From Actinomycetota bacterium (GTDB lineage Bacteria > Actinomycetota > Geothermincolia > Geothermincolales > RBG-13-55-18): a stretch of DNA of 64,000 bases. Made by a program: the position numbers and the translations under genes. Positions 43,912 through 53,974 of this stretch are shown piece by piece. The stretch covers positions 1 to 64,000 of the forward strand of contig JACIXC010000015.1 of assembly GCA_014360655.1 (NCBI GenBank), written 5' to 3'. How positions within the stretch are numbered: the stretch's first letter is position 1; each line of letters opens with the position of its first letter. The notes under the pieces were generated by a model. The model worked only from the letters and a program-made list of their open reading frames with translations, had not been told where the DNA came from and made no database searches.

Positions 43912-44523
43912 GGGTATCTCCCGTGCAGGAAAGGGGCCGGGTCGGCGCCCGGGTGTGCCGGCGCGGGCGTTCGACCGGCGAGCGGGGCGCCTTTACGGCC
44001 CCATCATACCATGCAGGGTGTGGCGATGAGGACACGTTGCGGCCGCGAGGTGATCCCGCATGGAGGAAGGCCCCCGTGGGCGGGCGCCGATCCGCGGTGC
44101 CCTCGCCGGCCGGCACGCGGGCGCGTGCGGAACGCGGGCACGTGGTCCGTGGTGGTGTCGCGAACCCGCGTCATGAAACGGCGCCTTCCAGGCAAGGCGG
44201 GGCATCCTCTACGGGGGCATCGACCTTCGCGGCATGAGGGTTTGTCCCGCGGCGCTAGCCCTCCCTCGGGTATGGTCCATCGGTTGGACATGGTCCTACG
44301 AGATGTCCCAACGGAACTGAGGCTCCGACCGCTGGGACAACCGGCGCGACCGCCGACGGCCCCTTCGCGAAAACGCAGGATAAGGAAGATGCACGAAAAA
44401 GGACTTAGATATGTTCACACTTACTAAAATTAAACTTGACATTATTTGTACACTGCGAATAAAATAACCTCAGGCTGTCCGTGATCAGCAGGGGAGTAAA
44501 TCAGCAGGGAGGGGGCTTTTGCC
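43912..44523. other. Divergent intergenic region before the second mutase
   Basis: GC-rich for the first 470 bases, with only chance frames, then sharply AT-rich at 44400-44470 where the mutase promoter lies. No riboswitch pattern, including the cobalamin type, was recognised. Confidence 0.5.
44436..44465 (+). promoter_or_regulatory. Strong promoter of the second mutase operon
   Basis: Perfect TTGACA (44436-44441), 18 bases, TAAAAT (44460-44465), in the most AT-rich patch of the area, about 60 bases before the ATG. Confidence 0.65.
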
Positions 44524-46212
<1,689 letters not shown>

Positions 46213-46383
46213 GGTATCGGGAGGCGGGGAGGCGCGGCACCGGCGCCATGGATGGGGTCGGAGGCGATGCAGGCCGGTTTTATCGTAGTGCCCGCCGCTT
46301 TCCGTCCGTCGCCGTGAGGGGAGGGAGATGTCGGCGGAGGGAAGAAGGCGGCGCGGGACCAGGTCAGGGAGCGGAGGTGAACG

Positions 46384-46800
46384 ATGGTGAGGAAGCGGCC
46401 TACGAGGGTACTTCTGGCCAAGGCGGGACTCGACGGCCACAACCGCGGCATACAGCTCGTGGGCAAGGCCTTGCGTGATGCCGGCATGGAGGTTGTTTAC
46501 GGAGGCCTGCGTATCACCCCGCAGGAGGTGGTGGAGATGTCCATACAGGAGGACGTGGACGTGGTGGGCATCAGCATCTTCTCCGGCGGGCTCATGACCA
46601 TAATTCCCAAGATTTACCATGCACTACAGGAGAACGAGGCGACGAAGCACATACCCTTGGTCGTGGGAGGCATACTGCCGCCCCACGAGGCCGACGAGTT
46701 GCTGAGCATGGGCATCAGCGGCGTCTTCGGGCCCGGTAGCGACCTTGACGAGATCGTCGGCTTCATAACGCAGCTGGCGGATTCTCGAGTTCATGGGTGA
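46384..46800 (+). CDS. B12-binding small subunit of the second acyl-CoA mutase
   Basis: 138 residues, a stand-alone cobalamin-binding domain with DGHNRG (Asp17, His19, Gly22), GISIFSGGL and VVGGILPPHEADEL. It starts at ATG 46384 with GGAGGTGAACG upstream. It lies 171 bases after the divergent large subunit, the only partner nearby, and shares about the same layout as the first pair. Conservation of the cobalt-ligand His argues that the second mutase is active despite its altered pocket. Confidence 0.9.
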   Translation: MVRKRPTRVLLAKAGLDGHNRGIQLVGKALRDAGMEVVYGGLRITPQEVVEMSIQEDVDVVGISIFSGGLMTIIPKIYHALQENEATKHIPLVVGGILPPHEADELLSMGISGVFGPGSDLDEIVGFITQLADSRVHG

Positions 46801-46830
46801 CGCTTTCGCTGGCTTCTTCGTGTGTGGTAT

Positions 46831-47437
46831 GGAGAGGCCGGGCCGGGGAATAAGGCTCGCTCCGCGACGCGCGGCCTCGCGATGGTTCACCCTCTTCATG
46901 CAGGGGCTCCATCCATGCAAGGATTTATCCACCTACTTTCCTCTTCCAGAGGCCGCTTGCGATGTCGCTCGCCTTACCCCCGGTCCCGGCTTGGTGGGGC
47001 GATTATAGTTTCTTCTTCCGGCGGCCGAGCCGCCGGATAACGGTCTCGCTCGCAGGCTCGCTGCGACCGACCCGGTCGTTCCCGGCCCTTGTCGGGTGAT
47101 TATAGTTCCTTCTTCCGGCCCGGGGCCTCAGGGTAAGGAGTTGGGTGGCCGGGGGATAAGGCTCGCTCCGCGACGCGCGGCCTCGCGATGGTTTGCCCTC
47201 TTCATGCAGGGGCTCCATCCATGCAAGGATTTATCACCTATTTTCCTCGTCCGGTGGCCGCTTGCGATGTCGCTCGCCTTACCCCCGGTCCCGGCCTGGT
47301 GGGTAGTTCAGTAAAGGCTCGCTGCGACCGACCCGGTCGTTCCCGGCCTCGGTTGGGTGGAAATCCGGAGGGCGCTTGCGATGTCGCTCGCCTTACCCCC
47401 GGTCCCGGCCTTGGTGGGTGGTTCAGGCGGGGAACAA
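46831..47437. repeat. Mosaic hairpin repeat, locus 4 (306-bp duplication)
   Basis: TAAGGCTCGCTCCGCGACGC occurs at 46851 and again at 47157, marking a segment of about 306 bp present twice. It includes modules shared with loci 1-3 (CTCGCTGCGACCGACCCGGT, GCTTGCGATGTCGCTCGCC, GGCCCGGGGCCTCAGGGTAA) plus one not seen there, around CATGCAGGGGCTCCATCCAT. It lies between the mutase small subunit and the hydrolase gene. Frames here are repeat translations. Confidence 0.87.
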
Positions 47438-47480
47438 TCTGATGTGCATACCTACATGGTGAAAACGGATGAAGGACATG

Positions 47481-47525
47481 TATACTCCATGATACGTATC
47501 AGGAAGAAATACATGACACGTATCG
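47481..47525 (+). promoter_or_regulatory. Possible -10 box and two-site operator of the hydrolase gene
   Basis: TATACT (47481-47486) is followed by a perfect 12-bp palindrome TGATACGTATCA (47490-47501) and, 24 bases on centre to centre, by a near copy TGACACGTATCG (47514-47525). The first would cover the transcription start. No good -35 is visible. Confidence 0.45.
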
Positions 47526-47578
47526 AGCAAAACAAACCGTTTAAGCAAGGGTTCTTGGCGACGGGAGAAAAGTACGAC

Positions 47579-48520
47579 ATGACGGGAGGCACGGCGGAAA
47601 GAGATAAGAAACGCATGGAGGAAGAAAAGACAAGAAGAGACAAAGTGAGCATGAAGGGGAAAAAGGGGACGACGAAGGTGGTTAGTCTCACGGTTACTCT
47701 CCTAACCGGCGGACTGCTGGTTGCCGCCTGGGCACGCTTTCGCGCCTGGAGGGAGAGGGTGATGCCGCGGCGCGATCCCTCGCTTCCCTGGGAGCGTTTC
47801 AACCTCCGCGCGCGCGACGGTACCGAGCTCGCCGTGCGCAGGATAGGAGGGGGGAAAGCCGGGGCGCTCATCGTCGCCCACGCAGCGGTGACGGGGCAGC
47901 GTTACGCCCCGCTCGTGGACCTGGCGGAGATGCTCGCGGCGCACTTCGACGTCTATACCTTCGATTTCCGCGGACACGGCGAGAGCGGCGGCCGCCTGCG
48001 CCTGGGGTTGGCAGGGCCCCTCCAGGACATGGAGGCCGTGGTGGAACACGTGCGCGGGCGGGGTTATGCGTGGTTGGGGGCGGTGGGCTTCTCCCTGGGA
48101 GGCATGGTGTCCATCGTCCACGCGGCCCTCCGTCCCGGCCTGGATGCGGTGGCGGCGGTGGGCGCCCCTCCCGCCTTGCCGGACATCTCCCCTTACCGTC
48201 GCCTCCTGCCGGCTTGGTCTCTCTTCCTGCGCCTTCTGGGGGCGCGCTTCGCGCCCGTGCCCGAGGGAGGGCTCTTGCCGCTAGACGTGGCGGAGGATTT
48301 CCCGCCCCTGCCGCTGCTCGTCGTGCACGGGGAAAGGGAGGTCTTCTACTCCCGCTCGGACCTCGAGGTGATGCTGAACAGGCTGGGAAACAAGGTCGAG
48401 TTCTGGGAGATAGCCGGAGCGGGACACGCGGAGCTGACGGGGTGGGAGCCCCGACTGGTAGGATGGCTTGTGGAAAAATCAGGCAACAGAGCCCGTCATG
48501 TGCCGGGGAGACGCGCATGA
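47579..48520 (+). CDS. Membrane-anchored alpha/beta hydrolase
   Basis: 313 residues from ATG 47579 (GGGAG 15 bases upstream); the exact start is uncertain, with ATG 47615 and 47651 as other options. Earlier in-frame codons belong to repeat locus 4. A basic N terminus precedes one membrane segment (VVSLTVTLLTGGLLVAAWARF). The hydrolase core has TFDFRGHGESGGR, the nucleophile Ser in GFSLGGM, a late Asp/Glu region near VVHGEREVF, and His in GAGHAELTG. It hydrolyses an ester or similar bond; the substrate is unknown. A possible operator lies upstream. Confidence 0.75.
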   Translation: MTGGTAERDKKRMEEEKTRRDKVSMKGKKGTTKVVSLTVTLLTGGLLVAAWARFRAWRERVMPRRDPSLPWERFNLRARDGTELAVRRIGGGKAGALIVAHAAVTGQRYAPLVDLAEMLAAHFDVYTFDFRGHGESGGRLRLGLAGPLQDMEAVVEHVRGRGYAWLGAVGFSLGGMVSIVHAALRPGLDAVAAVGAPPALPDISPYRRLLPAWSLFLRLLGARFAPVPEGGLLPLDVAEDFPPLPLLVVHGEREVFYSRSDLEVMLNRLGNKVEFWEIAGAGHAELTGWEPRLVGWLVEKSGNRARHVPGRRA

Positions 48521-48715
48521 GAAGCACGCGGCGAGCACGCGGCACGAGTTCGGCGCGGCATTGGCCTTGACGCGGGATTCGCTGGTAATATTGGTGATGT
48601 ACCCGTGCGAGGCGCTTCGGCAGGCGCGAGCGTCCGTCGGGGAAGCGTCCCTCCGCCGGAAAGCGAGGCCGCGGGGAAGGCGAAAGGGACGGCGTGTCGC
48701 GAGGGCCTGGAGGTG

Positions 48716-49081
48716 ATGGAGGTGTTTCTGGAGAAACCCTGGGGGAACATCAAGGCATTCGCCTTGAACCAGCCCTGCACGGTGAAGATCATCACCGTGG
48801 AGCCGGACCAGGAGACCAGTCTTCATTACCACAAGCTGCGCGATGACATGTGGATAATCCTGGACGACGGGCTCGAGGTCACCATAGAAGGGGAGACCTT
48901 CTTCCCCCGCGAGGGGGAGGAATTCATGATCCCGGCCGAGAAGAGGCACAAGATACGTTCCCTGGGGAAGAGGGGAAGGGTACTGGAGATCGACATCGGC
49001 TTCACCAGCGAGGACGACACCTATCGCATCACCGACCTTTACGGGAGGGAACTGGTGGAGAAGGAGGAGACGGAGCTCTGA
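48716..49081 (+). CDS. Small cupin protein, mannose-6-phosphate isomerase-like
   Basis: 121 residues from ATG 48716. GTG 48722 is better spaced from GGAGG (48709-48713) and may be the true start. A single cupin barrel with SLHYHKLRDDMWIILDD, in which the His and Glu/Asp ligands of the metal site lie, and FMIPAEKRHKIRS, resembles the C-terminal domain of type II mannose-6-phosphate isomerases/GMP. It leads a compact gene run with hisG, 24 bases downstream. Role unknown: sugar-phosphate isomerisation or a binding function. Confidence 0.75.
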   Translation: MEVFLEKPWGNIKAFALNQPCTVKIITVEPDQETSLHYHKLRDDMWIILDDGLEVTIEGETFFPREGEEFMIPAEKRHKIRSLGKRGRVLEIDIGFTSEDDTYRITDLYGRELVEKEETEL

Positions 49082-49105
49082 GGCTTCGCGGAGGAGAGTG
49101 AGGAC

Positions 49106-49981
49106 ATGCTCAAGTTGGTCATACCCAAGGGCAGCCTGGAGGCGACCACCCTGGATATCCTCAAGGATGCCGACCTCGCCGTGCGACGCAGCGGGGACCG
49201 GGAGTACCATGCTAGCATCGATGATCCCCGCATCGAACAGGTGCGCATCCTGCGCCCGCAGGAGATACCCAAGTACGTCGAGGATGGCTTCTTCGACCTG
49301 GGGATAACCGGGTACGACTGGATACGCGAGTCGGGGGCCAAGGTGGTGGAGCTCGCGGACCTGCCCTACACGAAGACGGCGGTGGGCACCGTGGTGAGGG
49401 TGGTGCTGGCGGTGGCCGGCGACTCCCCCTACCGGAGCCCGCAGGACCTCCCCGACGGGGTGAGGGTGTCCACGGAGTATCCCAACCTGGTGGAGGAATA
49501 TTTCCGCCGCCTGGGCAAGGAGGCCGTGATCTACCTCTCCTACGGGGCGACGGAGGCCAAGGTGCCCGAGATGGCGGACGCGGTGGTGGAGCTCACCGAG
49601 ACGGGCGGGACCCTGCGCAAGCACGGATTGCGCATCATAGACACGGTCCTCGAGTCGACCACGCGCCTCATCGCGAATGGGGAGAGCTACGCCGACGGGG
49701 AGAAGAGGCGCCTCATGGAGGAGATAAGGCTGCTCATCCTGGGAGCCCTCAACGCCCGCGGCAAGGTGCTCATCAAGTTCAACGTAAGCGAGAAGAACCT
49801 CGATGCCGTGGTGGAGGTGCTTCCCTCGCTGAAGGCTCCCACCCTCTCTCGCCTCTTCGGCCAGGACTATTACGCGGTGGAGAGCGTGGTGGAAAAAAGG
49901 GGTATAAACCTCCTCATCCCCGAGCTGGTGAAGAGGGGTGCGGAGGACATAATCGAGCTGCCCATAAGCAAGATAATCTGA
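49106..49981 (+). CDS. hisG: ATP phosphoribosyltransferase, long form
   Basis: 291 residues, matching the long HisG with a C-terminal ACT-like regulatory domain that binds histidine. Catalytic-domain motifs are LVIPKGSLEATTLDIL, DLGITGYDWI and the phosphoribosyl-binding IIDTVLESTTRLIAN. The C-terminal domain covers about 210-291. It catalyses the first committed step of histidine synthesis from PRPP and ATP. GGAGGAGAG lies upstream. The rest of the his genes are absent except hisC, found three genes later, so the pathway is dispersed in this genome. Confidence 0.95.
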   Translation: MLKLVIPKGSLEATTLDILKDADLAVRRSGDREYHASIDDPRIEQVRILRPQEIPKYVEDGFFDLGITGYDWIRESGAKVVELADLPYTKTAVGTVVRVVLAVAGDSPYRSPQDLPDGVRVSTEYPNLVEEYFRRLGKEAVIYLSYGATEAKVPEMADAVVELTETGGTLRKHGLRIIDTVLESTTRLIANGESYADGEKRRLMEEIRLLILGALNARGKVLIKFNVSEKNLDAVVEVLPSLKAPTLSRLFGQDYYAVESVVEKRGINLLIPELVKRGAEDIIELPISKII

Positions 49982-50018
49982 CAAGGGGACCGGCAAGGGG
50001 AAGCGAAGGGGAGAGGCG

Positions 50019-50969
50019 ATGGCGGCACTGCAGGACAAGGTGGCCGAGCTGCTCGACAGGTGGCGGGAGGAGATCCAGCGCCTGCCGGTGCCCGCCCACG
50101 TGCAGCTGGTGGACGGCGAGCCGGGCGAGCGCCTGCGCCGGCTGGCTTCGGCACTCCTCGAGGTGGCGGAGGATGCCGAGGCGTCGTCCCGCTTTCAGCC
50201 GGGCGGCGATGCCTACCGCGAGGCGGAGGAGCTGGGACGCCTGCGGAGGCAGCAGGGTTTCTCCATGGAGCTACTGGTCCAGGAACACGTGATCATGCGC
50301 AACGAGTTCTGGAACCTCTTCCACGAGTCGGTGGAGATGAAGCGCGTCGTCGATTTTCACCTCGAGAAGAGGGTGAACAACTCCTGCGACCTCCTGCTGC
50401 AGGCGGCCGCCTCCGCTTACCATTACCAGAGCTCCAAGGAGATAATGGAGAACCCGCTGCGGGACCCGCTCACCGGACTGTACAACCAGAGCTATTTCCA
50501 GGGCCGCATGATAGAGGAGCTTCGCCGCTCCGTGCGCTACAAGCGCGACATCACGCTGGTTCTCTTGGAACTCGGGAACTATTACCATTTGTTGGAAAAA
50601 GAGGGCAGGGAGACGATCGAAAGGGCGCTGAAGTATATCGGGCACTGCCTTTCCCGCATGACCAGGGATTGCGACGTGGTAGCCAGGCTTGGCGAGGGGA
50701 GTTTCGCCGCCCTCCTGCCGGAAACCGGCTGGAGGGGAGGCAAGGTCATGGCGGAACGCCTGAGCCGCTATTTCCAGCGCGAGCTCGACGCCCTCTTCGC
50801 CGGGGACCTGCACCCGGAGCTTTCCTGGGGACTGGCCTCCTTCCCCGACGAGGTGAGCCAGCCGGAAAAGCTCTATCCCTGCGCCGTGGAGGCGATGCGC
50901 GCTTCCCGTTCCCTTCCCCGCGGGGAGATAGCCGTTTACAGGGGATCCCGGCCCCAGGGAGGGGACTGA
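50019..50969 (+). CDS. Degenerate GGDEF-domain protein
   Basis: 316 residues, soluble. Residues 1-135 form a helical domain (LRRQQGFSMELLVQEHVIMRNEFW) like the RsbRD/RsbT-coantagonist N-terminal sensor region. The C-terminal half is a GGDEF domain with DPLTGLYNQSYFQ, but the active site reads RLGEGSFAAL instead of GGDEF, so cyclase activity is unlikely. It could bind c-di-GMP or GTP or act as a partner. It sits between hisG and a phosphoesterase with gaps of 37 and 1 base, an unusual location in a his gene run. Confidence 0.8.
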   Translation: MAALQDKVAELLDRWREEIQRLPVPAHVQLVDGEPGERLRRLASALLEVAEDAEASSRFQPGGDAYREAEELGRLRRQQGFSMELLVQEHVIMRNEFWNLFHESVEMKRVVDFHLEKRVNNSCDLLLQAAASAYHYQSSKEIMENPLRDPLTGLYNQSYFQGRMIEELRRSVRYKRDITLVLLELGNYYHLLEKEGRETIERALKYIGHCLSRMTRDCDVVARLGEGSFAALLPETGWRGGKVMAERLSRYFQRELDALFAGDLHPELSWGLASFPDEVSQPEKLYPCAVEAMRASRSLPRGEIAVYRGSRPQGGD

Positions 50970-50970
50970 G

Positions 50971-51765
50971 TTGGCGGTGAGGCTGGTCTCGGACCTGCAC
51001 GGCCGTTTCTCGGACCTGGCGGAGGCCGTTGAGCCCGGGGACGTGCTCATCGTGCTGGGTGACATCCTGGACCTCATCGACTGGGCGGACATCAGCGGCA
51101 TCCTCCCGGACGTGGTGGGGCGGGAGAGGCTGATCGAGAAACTGCTCGCGGCGGCCAAGTCGGGGCCCCCGGCGGCGGTGGCACTGAGAGACGAGCTCAT
51201 TTCGCCACAAGGAAAGTATTACCAGGAGCTGCTGTCGCGCTCCGGCGAGCAGTACGGTGACTTCGCGGCGGCCCTGAAGGGGATGGAGGCGAAGGTCTAC
51301 GTTATTTACGGGAACGGGGATATCCCTTTCCTGCTCGCGGAGGCGATACGGGACCTGGGCAACGTGGAGCTTGCCGAGGGGAAGAGGGATATCGACGGGC
51401 AGCTCTTCGGTTTCGTCTGCGGCGCAGTGTACTCGCCGTTCAGGATGCCGGCGGAGATGGACGACGCGTCGTTCGGGGAAAGGCTGCGCGCGCTGGGGAG
51501 GGTCGACGTTCTCTGCACCCACATCCCGCCCCGCGTGGACGAGGCGGTCTTCGACGTGGTGGCGGGGAGGCCGGTGGAGGGGAGCGAAACGCTGCTGCAC
51601 TACCTGGAGGAGAACCGCCCCGCCTTTCACTACCACGGGCACGTGCACCAGCCGGCCCAGCGCGAGTTGCGCCTGGGCGACACGACGGTGATAAACGTCG
51701 CCTATTACAAGAGGGAGGGATACGTACACCTGCACCCATGGAATTCGACGTCGAGAAGCTGCTGA
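50971..51765 (+). CDS. Calcineurin-like metallophosphoesterase
   Basis: 264 residues starting at TTG 50971 (AGGGAGGGG upstream), one base after the preceding stop. The metal-binding motifs are VSDLHGRF, VLGDILD, YGNGDIP, CTHIPP and HYHGHVHQP, as in YfcE-like phosphodiesterases where the third motif is GNxD. An insertion of about 60 residues lies between the second and third motifs. It overlaps hisC by 28 bases. Substrate unknown; one possibility is a histidinol-phosphate-type or nucleotide phosphate, given its location, but nothing in the sequence proves that. Confidence 0.83.
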   Translation: MAVRLVSDLHGRFSDLAEAVEPGDVLIVLGDILDLIDWADISGILPDVVGRERLIEKLLAAAKSGPPAAVALRDELISPQGKYYQELLSRSGEQYGDFAAALKGMEAKVYVIYGNGDIPFLLAEAIRDLGNVELAEGKRDIDGQLFGFVCGAVYSPFRMPAEMDDASFGERLRALGRVDVLCTHIPPRVDEAVFDVVAGRPVEGSETLLHYLEENRPAFHYHGHVHQPAQRELRLGDTTVINVAYYKREGYVHLHPWNSTSRSC

Positions 51766-52841
51766 GGGAGGAGGTCAGGGACCTCCCGGTGTACAGCCCG
51801 GGAAAGTCGCCGGAGGAAGTGGCCCGGGAGATGGGCATCGCGGACTGCGTGAAGATGGCCTCCAACGAGAACCCCCTGGGCCCCTCGCCCCTGGCGCTGC
51901 GGGCCATGGCGGAGGCGCTCCCTACCGCGCATCTTTATCCCGACCCGGACTGTCACCGCTTGCGGGAAGCGCTGTCGCAACGCCTGGGGGTGCCCGGGGA
52001 ATGCCTGCTGGTTACCCACGGGGCGGACGAGGCCTTCGACCTGCTGGCCTACGCCTTCCTGGAGAAGGGGGACGAGGTGGTGGTGGGGGACCCGACGTTC
52101 TCCTCCTACGAGCTCGCCGCGCGCACCATGGGCGCGGAGGTCAAAAGGGTCCCCCTGAAGGATTACCGCCAGGACATACCGGCCATGCTCGCGGCGGTGG
52201 GGAGGCGTAGCAAGCTGGTGGTCCTCTGTTCTCCCCTCAATCCCACGGGGACCACGGTGACGGGGGAGGAGCTGGATGAGATGGTCGAGGGCCTGCCCGG
52301 GAACGTCCTCCTGGTGCTGGACGAGGCCTACCTGGAGTACGTCACCGATCCCGGGCACCCGGACTCCCTGCGCTGGTTCGAGCGCCGCGCGGGCATGGTC
52401 ATCACCCGCACCTTCTCAAAGATCTACGGGCTGGCCGGCCTGCGCGTGGGCTACGCCATCTGCCACCCCGCGGTGAGGGAGGCGCTGGAGAAAGTGAAAC
52501 TGCCCTTCAACGTGAACCGCCTGGGGCAGGCGGCAGCCCTGGCAGCCCTGGAGGACGAGGAGCACCTGCGGCGCTCGCGCGAGCTGAACGAGCTCGGGAA
52601 GCGCCGCCTTTACGGGGTGCTCGCGGAGACCGGTTTCGCCTACGTTCCCACCCAGGCCAACTTCATCCTGGTGAAGGAGGGAGACCGCGGCGACCTCTTC
52701 GGGGAGCTCCTGCGCCGCGGCGTGATCGTGCGGGCGGGTGAGGCCCTGGGGGTTCCCGGCCACGTGCGCATCACCATCGGGGACGAGGCCCAGAACGACA
52801 GGCTGGAGGCCGCCCTCCGCGACATAGCGGGGAAAGGGTGA
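51738..52841 (+). CDS. hisC: Histidinol-phosphate aminotransferase
   Basis: 367 residues, fold-type I PLP enzyme. Typical HisC segments are MASNENPLGPSPLALRAM, HGADEAFDLLAY, NPTGTTVTGEEL, VLDEAYLEYV and the PLP-Lys motif TRTFSKIYGLAGLRVGYAI. It transaminates imidazole-acetol phosphate with glutamate. The ATG lies inside the end of the phosphoesterase gene. A closely related role with aromatic amino acids is possible. It is followed by a hydroxyacid dehydrogenase after 9 bases. Confidence 0.93.
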   Translation: MEFDVEKLLREEVRDLPVYSPGKSPEEVAREMGIADCVKMASNENPLGPSPLALRAMAEALPTAHLYPDPDCHRLREALSQRLGVPGECLLVTHGADEAFDLLAYAFLEKGDEVVVGDPTFSSYELAARTMGAEVKRVPLKDYRQDIPAMLAAVGRRSKLVVLCSPLNPTGTTVTGEELDEMVEGLPGNVLLVLDEAYLEYVTDPGHPDSLRWFERRAGMVITRTFSKIYGLAGLRVGYAICHPAVREALEKVKLPFNVNRLGQAAALAALEDEEHLRRSRELNELGKRRLYGVLAETGFAYVPTQANFILVKEGDRGDLFGELLRRGVIVRAGEALGVPGHVRITIGDEAQNDRLEAALRDIAGKG

Positions 52842-52850
52842 TTGCGACCC

Positions 52851-53936
52851 ATGCCGCTGCTGGGAGAGGAAGCGGGAAGGGGCCCGGGGGCCGCGAGGGT
52901 CTTCGTCTTTCTCGACGGGCTGGAATTCATCCAGGGAGAGAGCGCCTACCGCGAGGTGCTGGAGCCGCTGCGCGAGTTCGGTTCCTACCGTTATTACAAG
53001 AACCGCCTGGAGGAAAGCCATCTTCTCCTCGAGCGCATAGGCGACGCCCATGCCGTGTTCCTGGACTGGTCCAACCTGAACGCCGCGGTGCTCTCGTCCT
53101 GTCCCCGCCTGGAAATAGTTTCCTATATCGGGGTGGGGGCCGCCAACTTCGTGGACATCGCCGCCGCCAGCGCGCTGGGGATCGTGGTCACCAACACCCC
53201 CGATTACGGAAACCGTTCCGTGGCCGAACACGCCCTGGGGTTGATGCTGGCGGTCGCCCGCCACATCGTGCGCGGCGACCGCGATCTGCGCAGGGGGAGC
53301 TGGACCTCTGCGCAGCGCGAGGGCGTTCAGCTGGCGGGGCGGCGCATCGGGCTGGTGGGGCTGGGCGCGGTCGGTAAGGAGATGGCCCGCCTCTGCCGAT
53401 CACTGGGCATGGAAGTCCTTTACTACGATACGAGGAGGCAGCCGGAGATGGAGGACGTGGCCGCTTATCGCGGGCTGGACGCGCTCCTCTCGCAGTGCGA
53501 CGTCGTCAGCCTGCACGTGGCCTATACCCCCGAGACGCACAACCTCATCGGGGAGAGGGAGCTTTCCCTGCTGCGGCCCGGAGCCATACTGGTGAACACC
53601 AGCCGCGGCGAGGTCCTTGACCTGAAGGCCCTGGCGAAGGCCCTGCGGGAGGGAAGGCTGTGGGGAGCCGGCCTGGATAATTATCCCAATGAACCCCACC
53701 CCGACCTCAGCGAGCTCGTGGGGCTGGAAAACGTGGTGATGACGCCGCATATCGCCTTCAACACGCGGGAGGCGAAGGACCGCATGACGGCCATCGCCGT
53801 GGAGAACGTCGTTTCCTTCTACCGGGGAAGGGCGCAGAACGTCATCAACCCCGAGGTGCTGGCACGTTGTCGCGCGTACGGTGCGGGCACCCGCGCGGGC
53901 GAAGGAGATAGGGATTCCCGGGGAAGGCCGGCTTGA
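52851..53936 (+). CDS. D-2-hydroxyacid dehydrogenase, phosphoglycerate-dehydrogenase-like
   Basis: 361 residues from ATG 52851; TTG 52842 directly after the hisC stop is an alternative. The NAD-binding domain has GLVGLGAVGKEMARL, and the active-site residues Arg (NTSRGEVLD), Glu (NYPNEPHPDL) and His (MTPHIAFNTRE) are present. There is no ACT or ASB domain as in full SerA, so it is a single-domain-type member. It could act on phosphoglycerate, glyoxylate or another 2-keto acid. Its stop region overlaps the alternative TTG start of the glycosyltransferase frame. Confidence 0.87.
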   Translation: MPLLGEEAGRGPGAARVFVFLDGLEFIQGESAYREVLEPLREFGSYRYYKNRLEESHLLLERIGDAHAVFLDWSNLNAAVLSSCPRLEIVSYIGVGAANFVDIAAASALGIVVTNTPDYGNRSVAEHALGLMLAVARHIVRGDRDLRRGSWTSAQREGVQLAGRRIGLVGLGAVGKEMARLCRSLGMEVLYYDTRRQPEMEDVAAYRGLDALLSQCDVVSLHVAYTPETHNLIGERELSLLRPGAILVNTSRGEVLDLKALAKALREGRLWGAGLDNYPNEPHPDLSELVGLENVVMTPHIAFNTREAKDRMTAIAVENVVSFYRGRAQNVINPEVLARCRAYGAGTRAGEGDRDSRGRPA

Positions 53937-53974
53937 GCGAGGTCTTGAATGCAGGCGCACAACAGGGAGGTGAC

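Noticed and set aside
47357-47578. N-terminal extension of the alpha/beta hydrolase
   Set aside because: The first part is repeat locus 4 sequence and the rest crosses the likely promoter and operator; a start at 47579 or later is more plausible.
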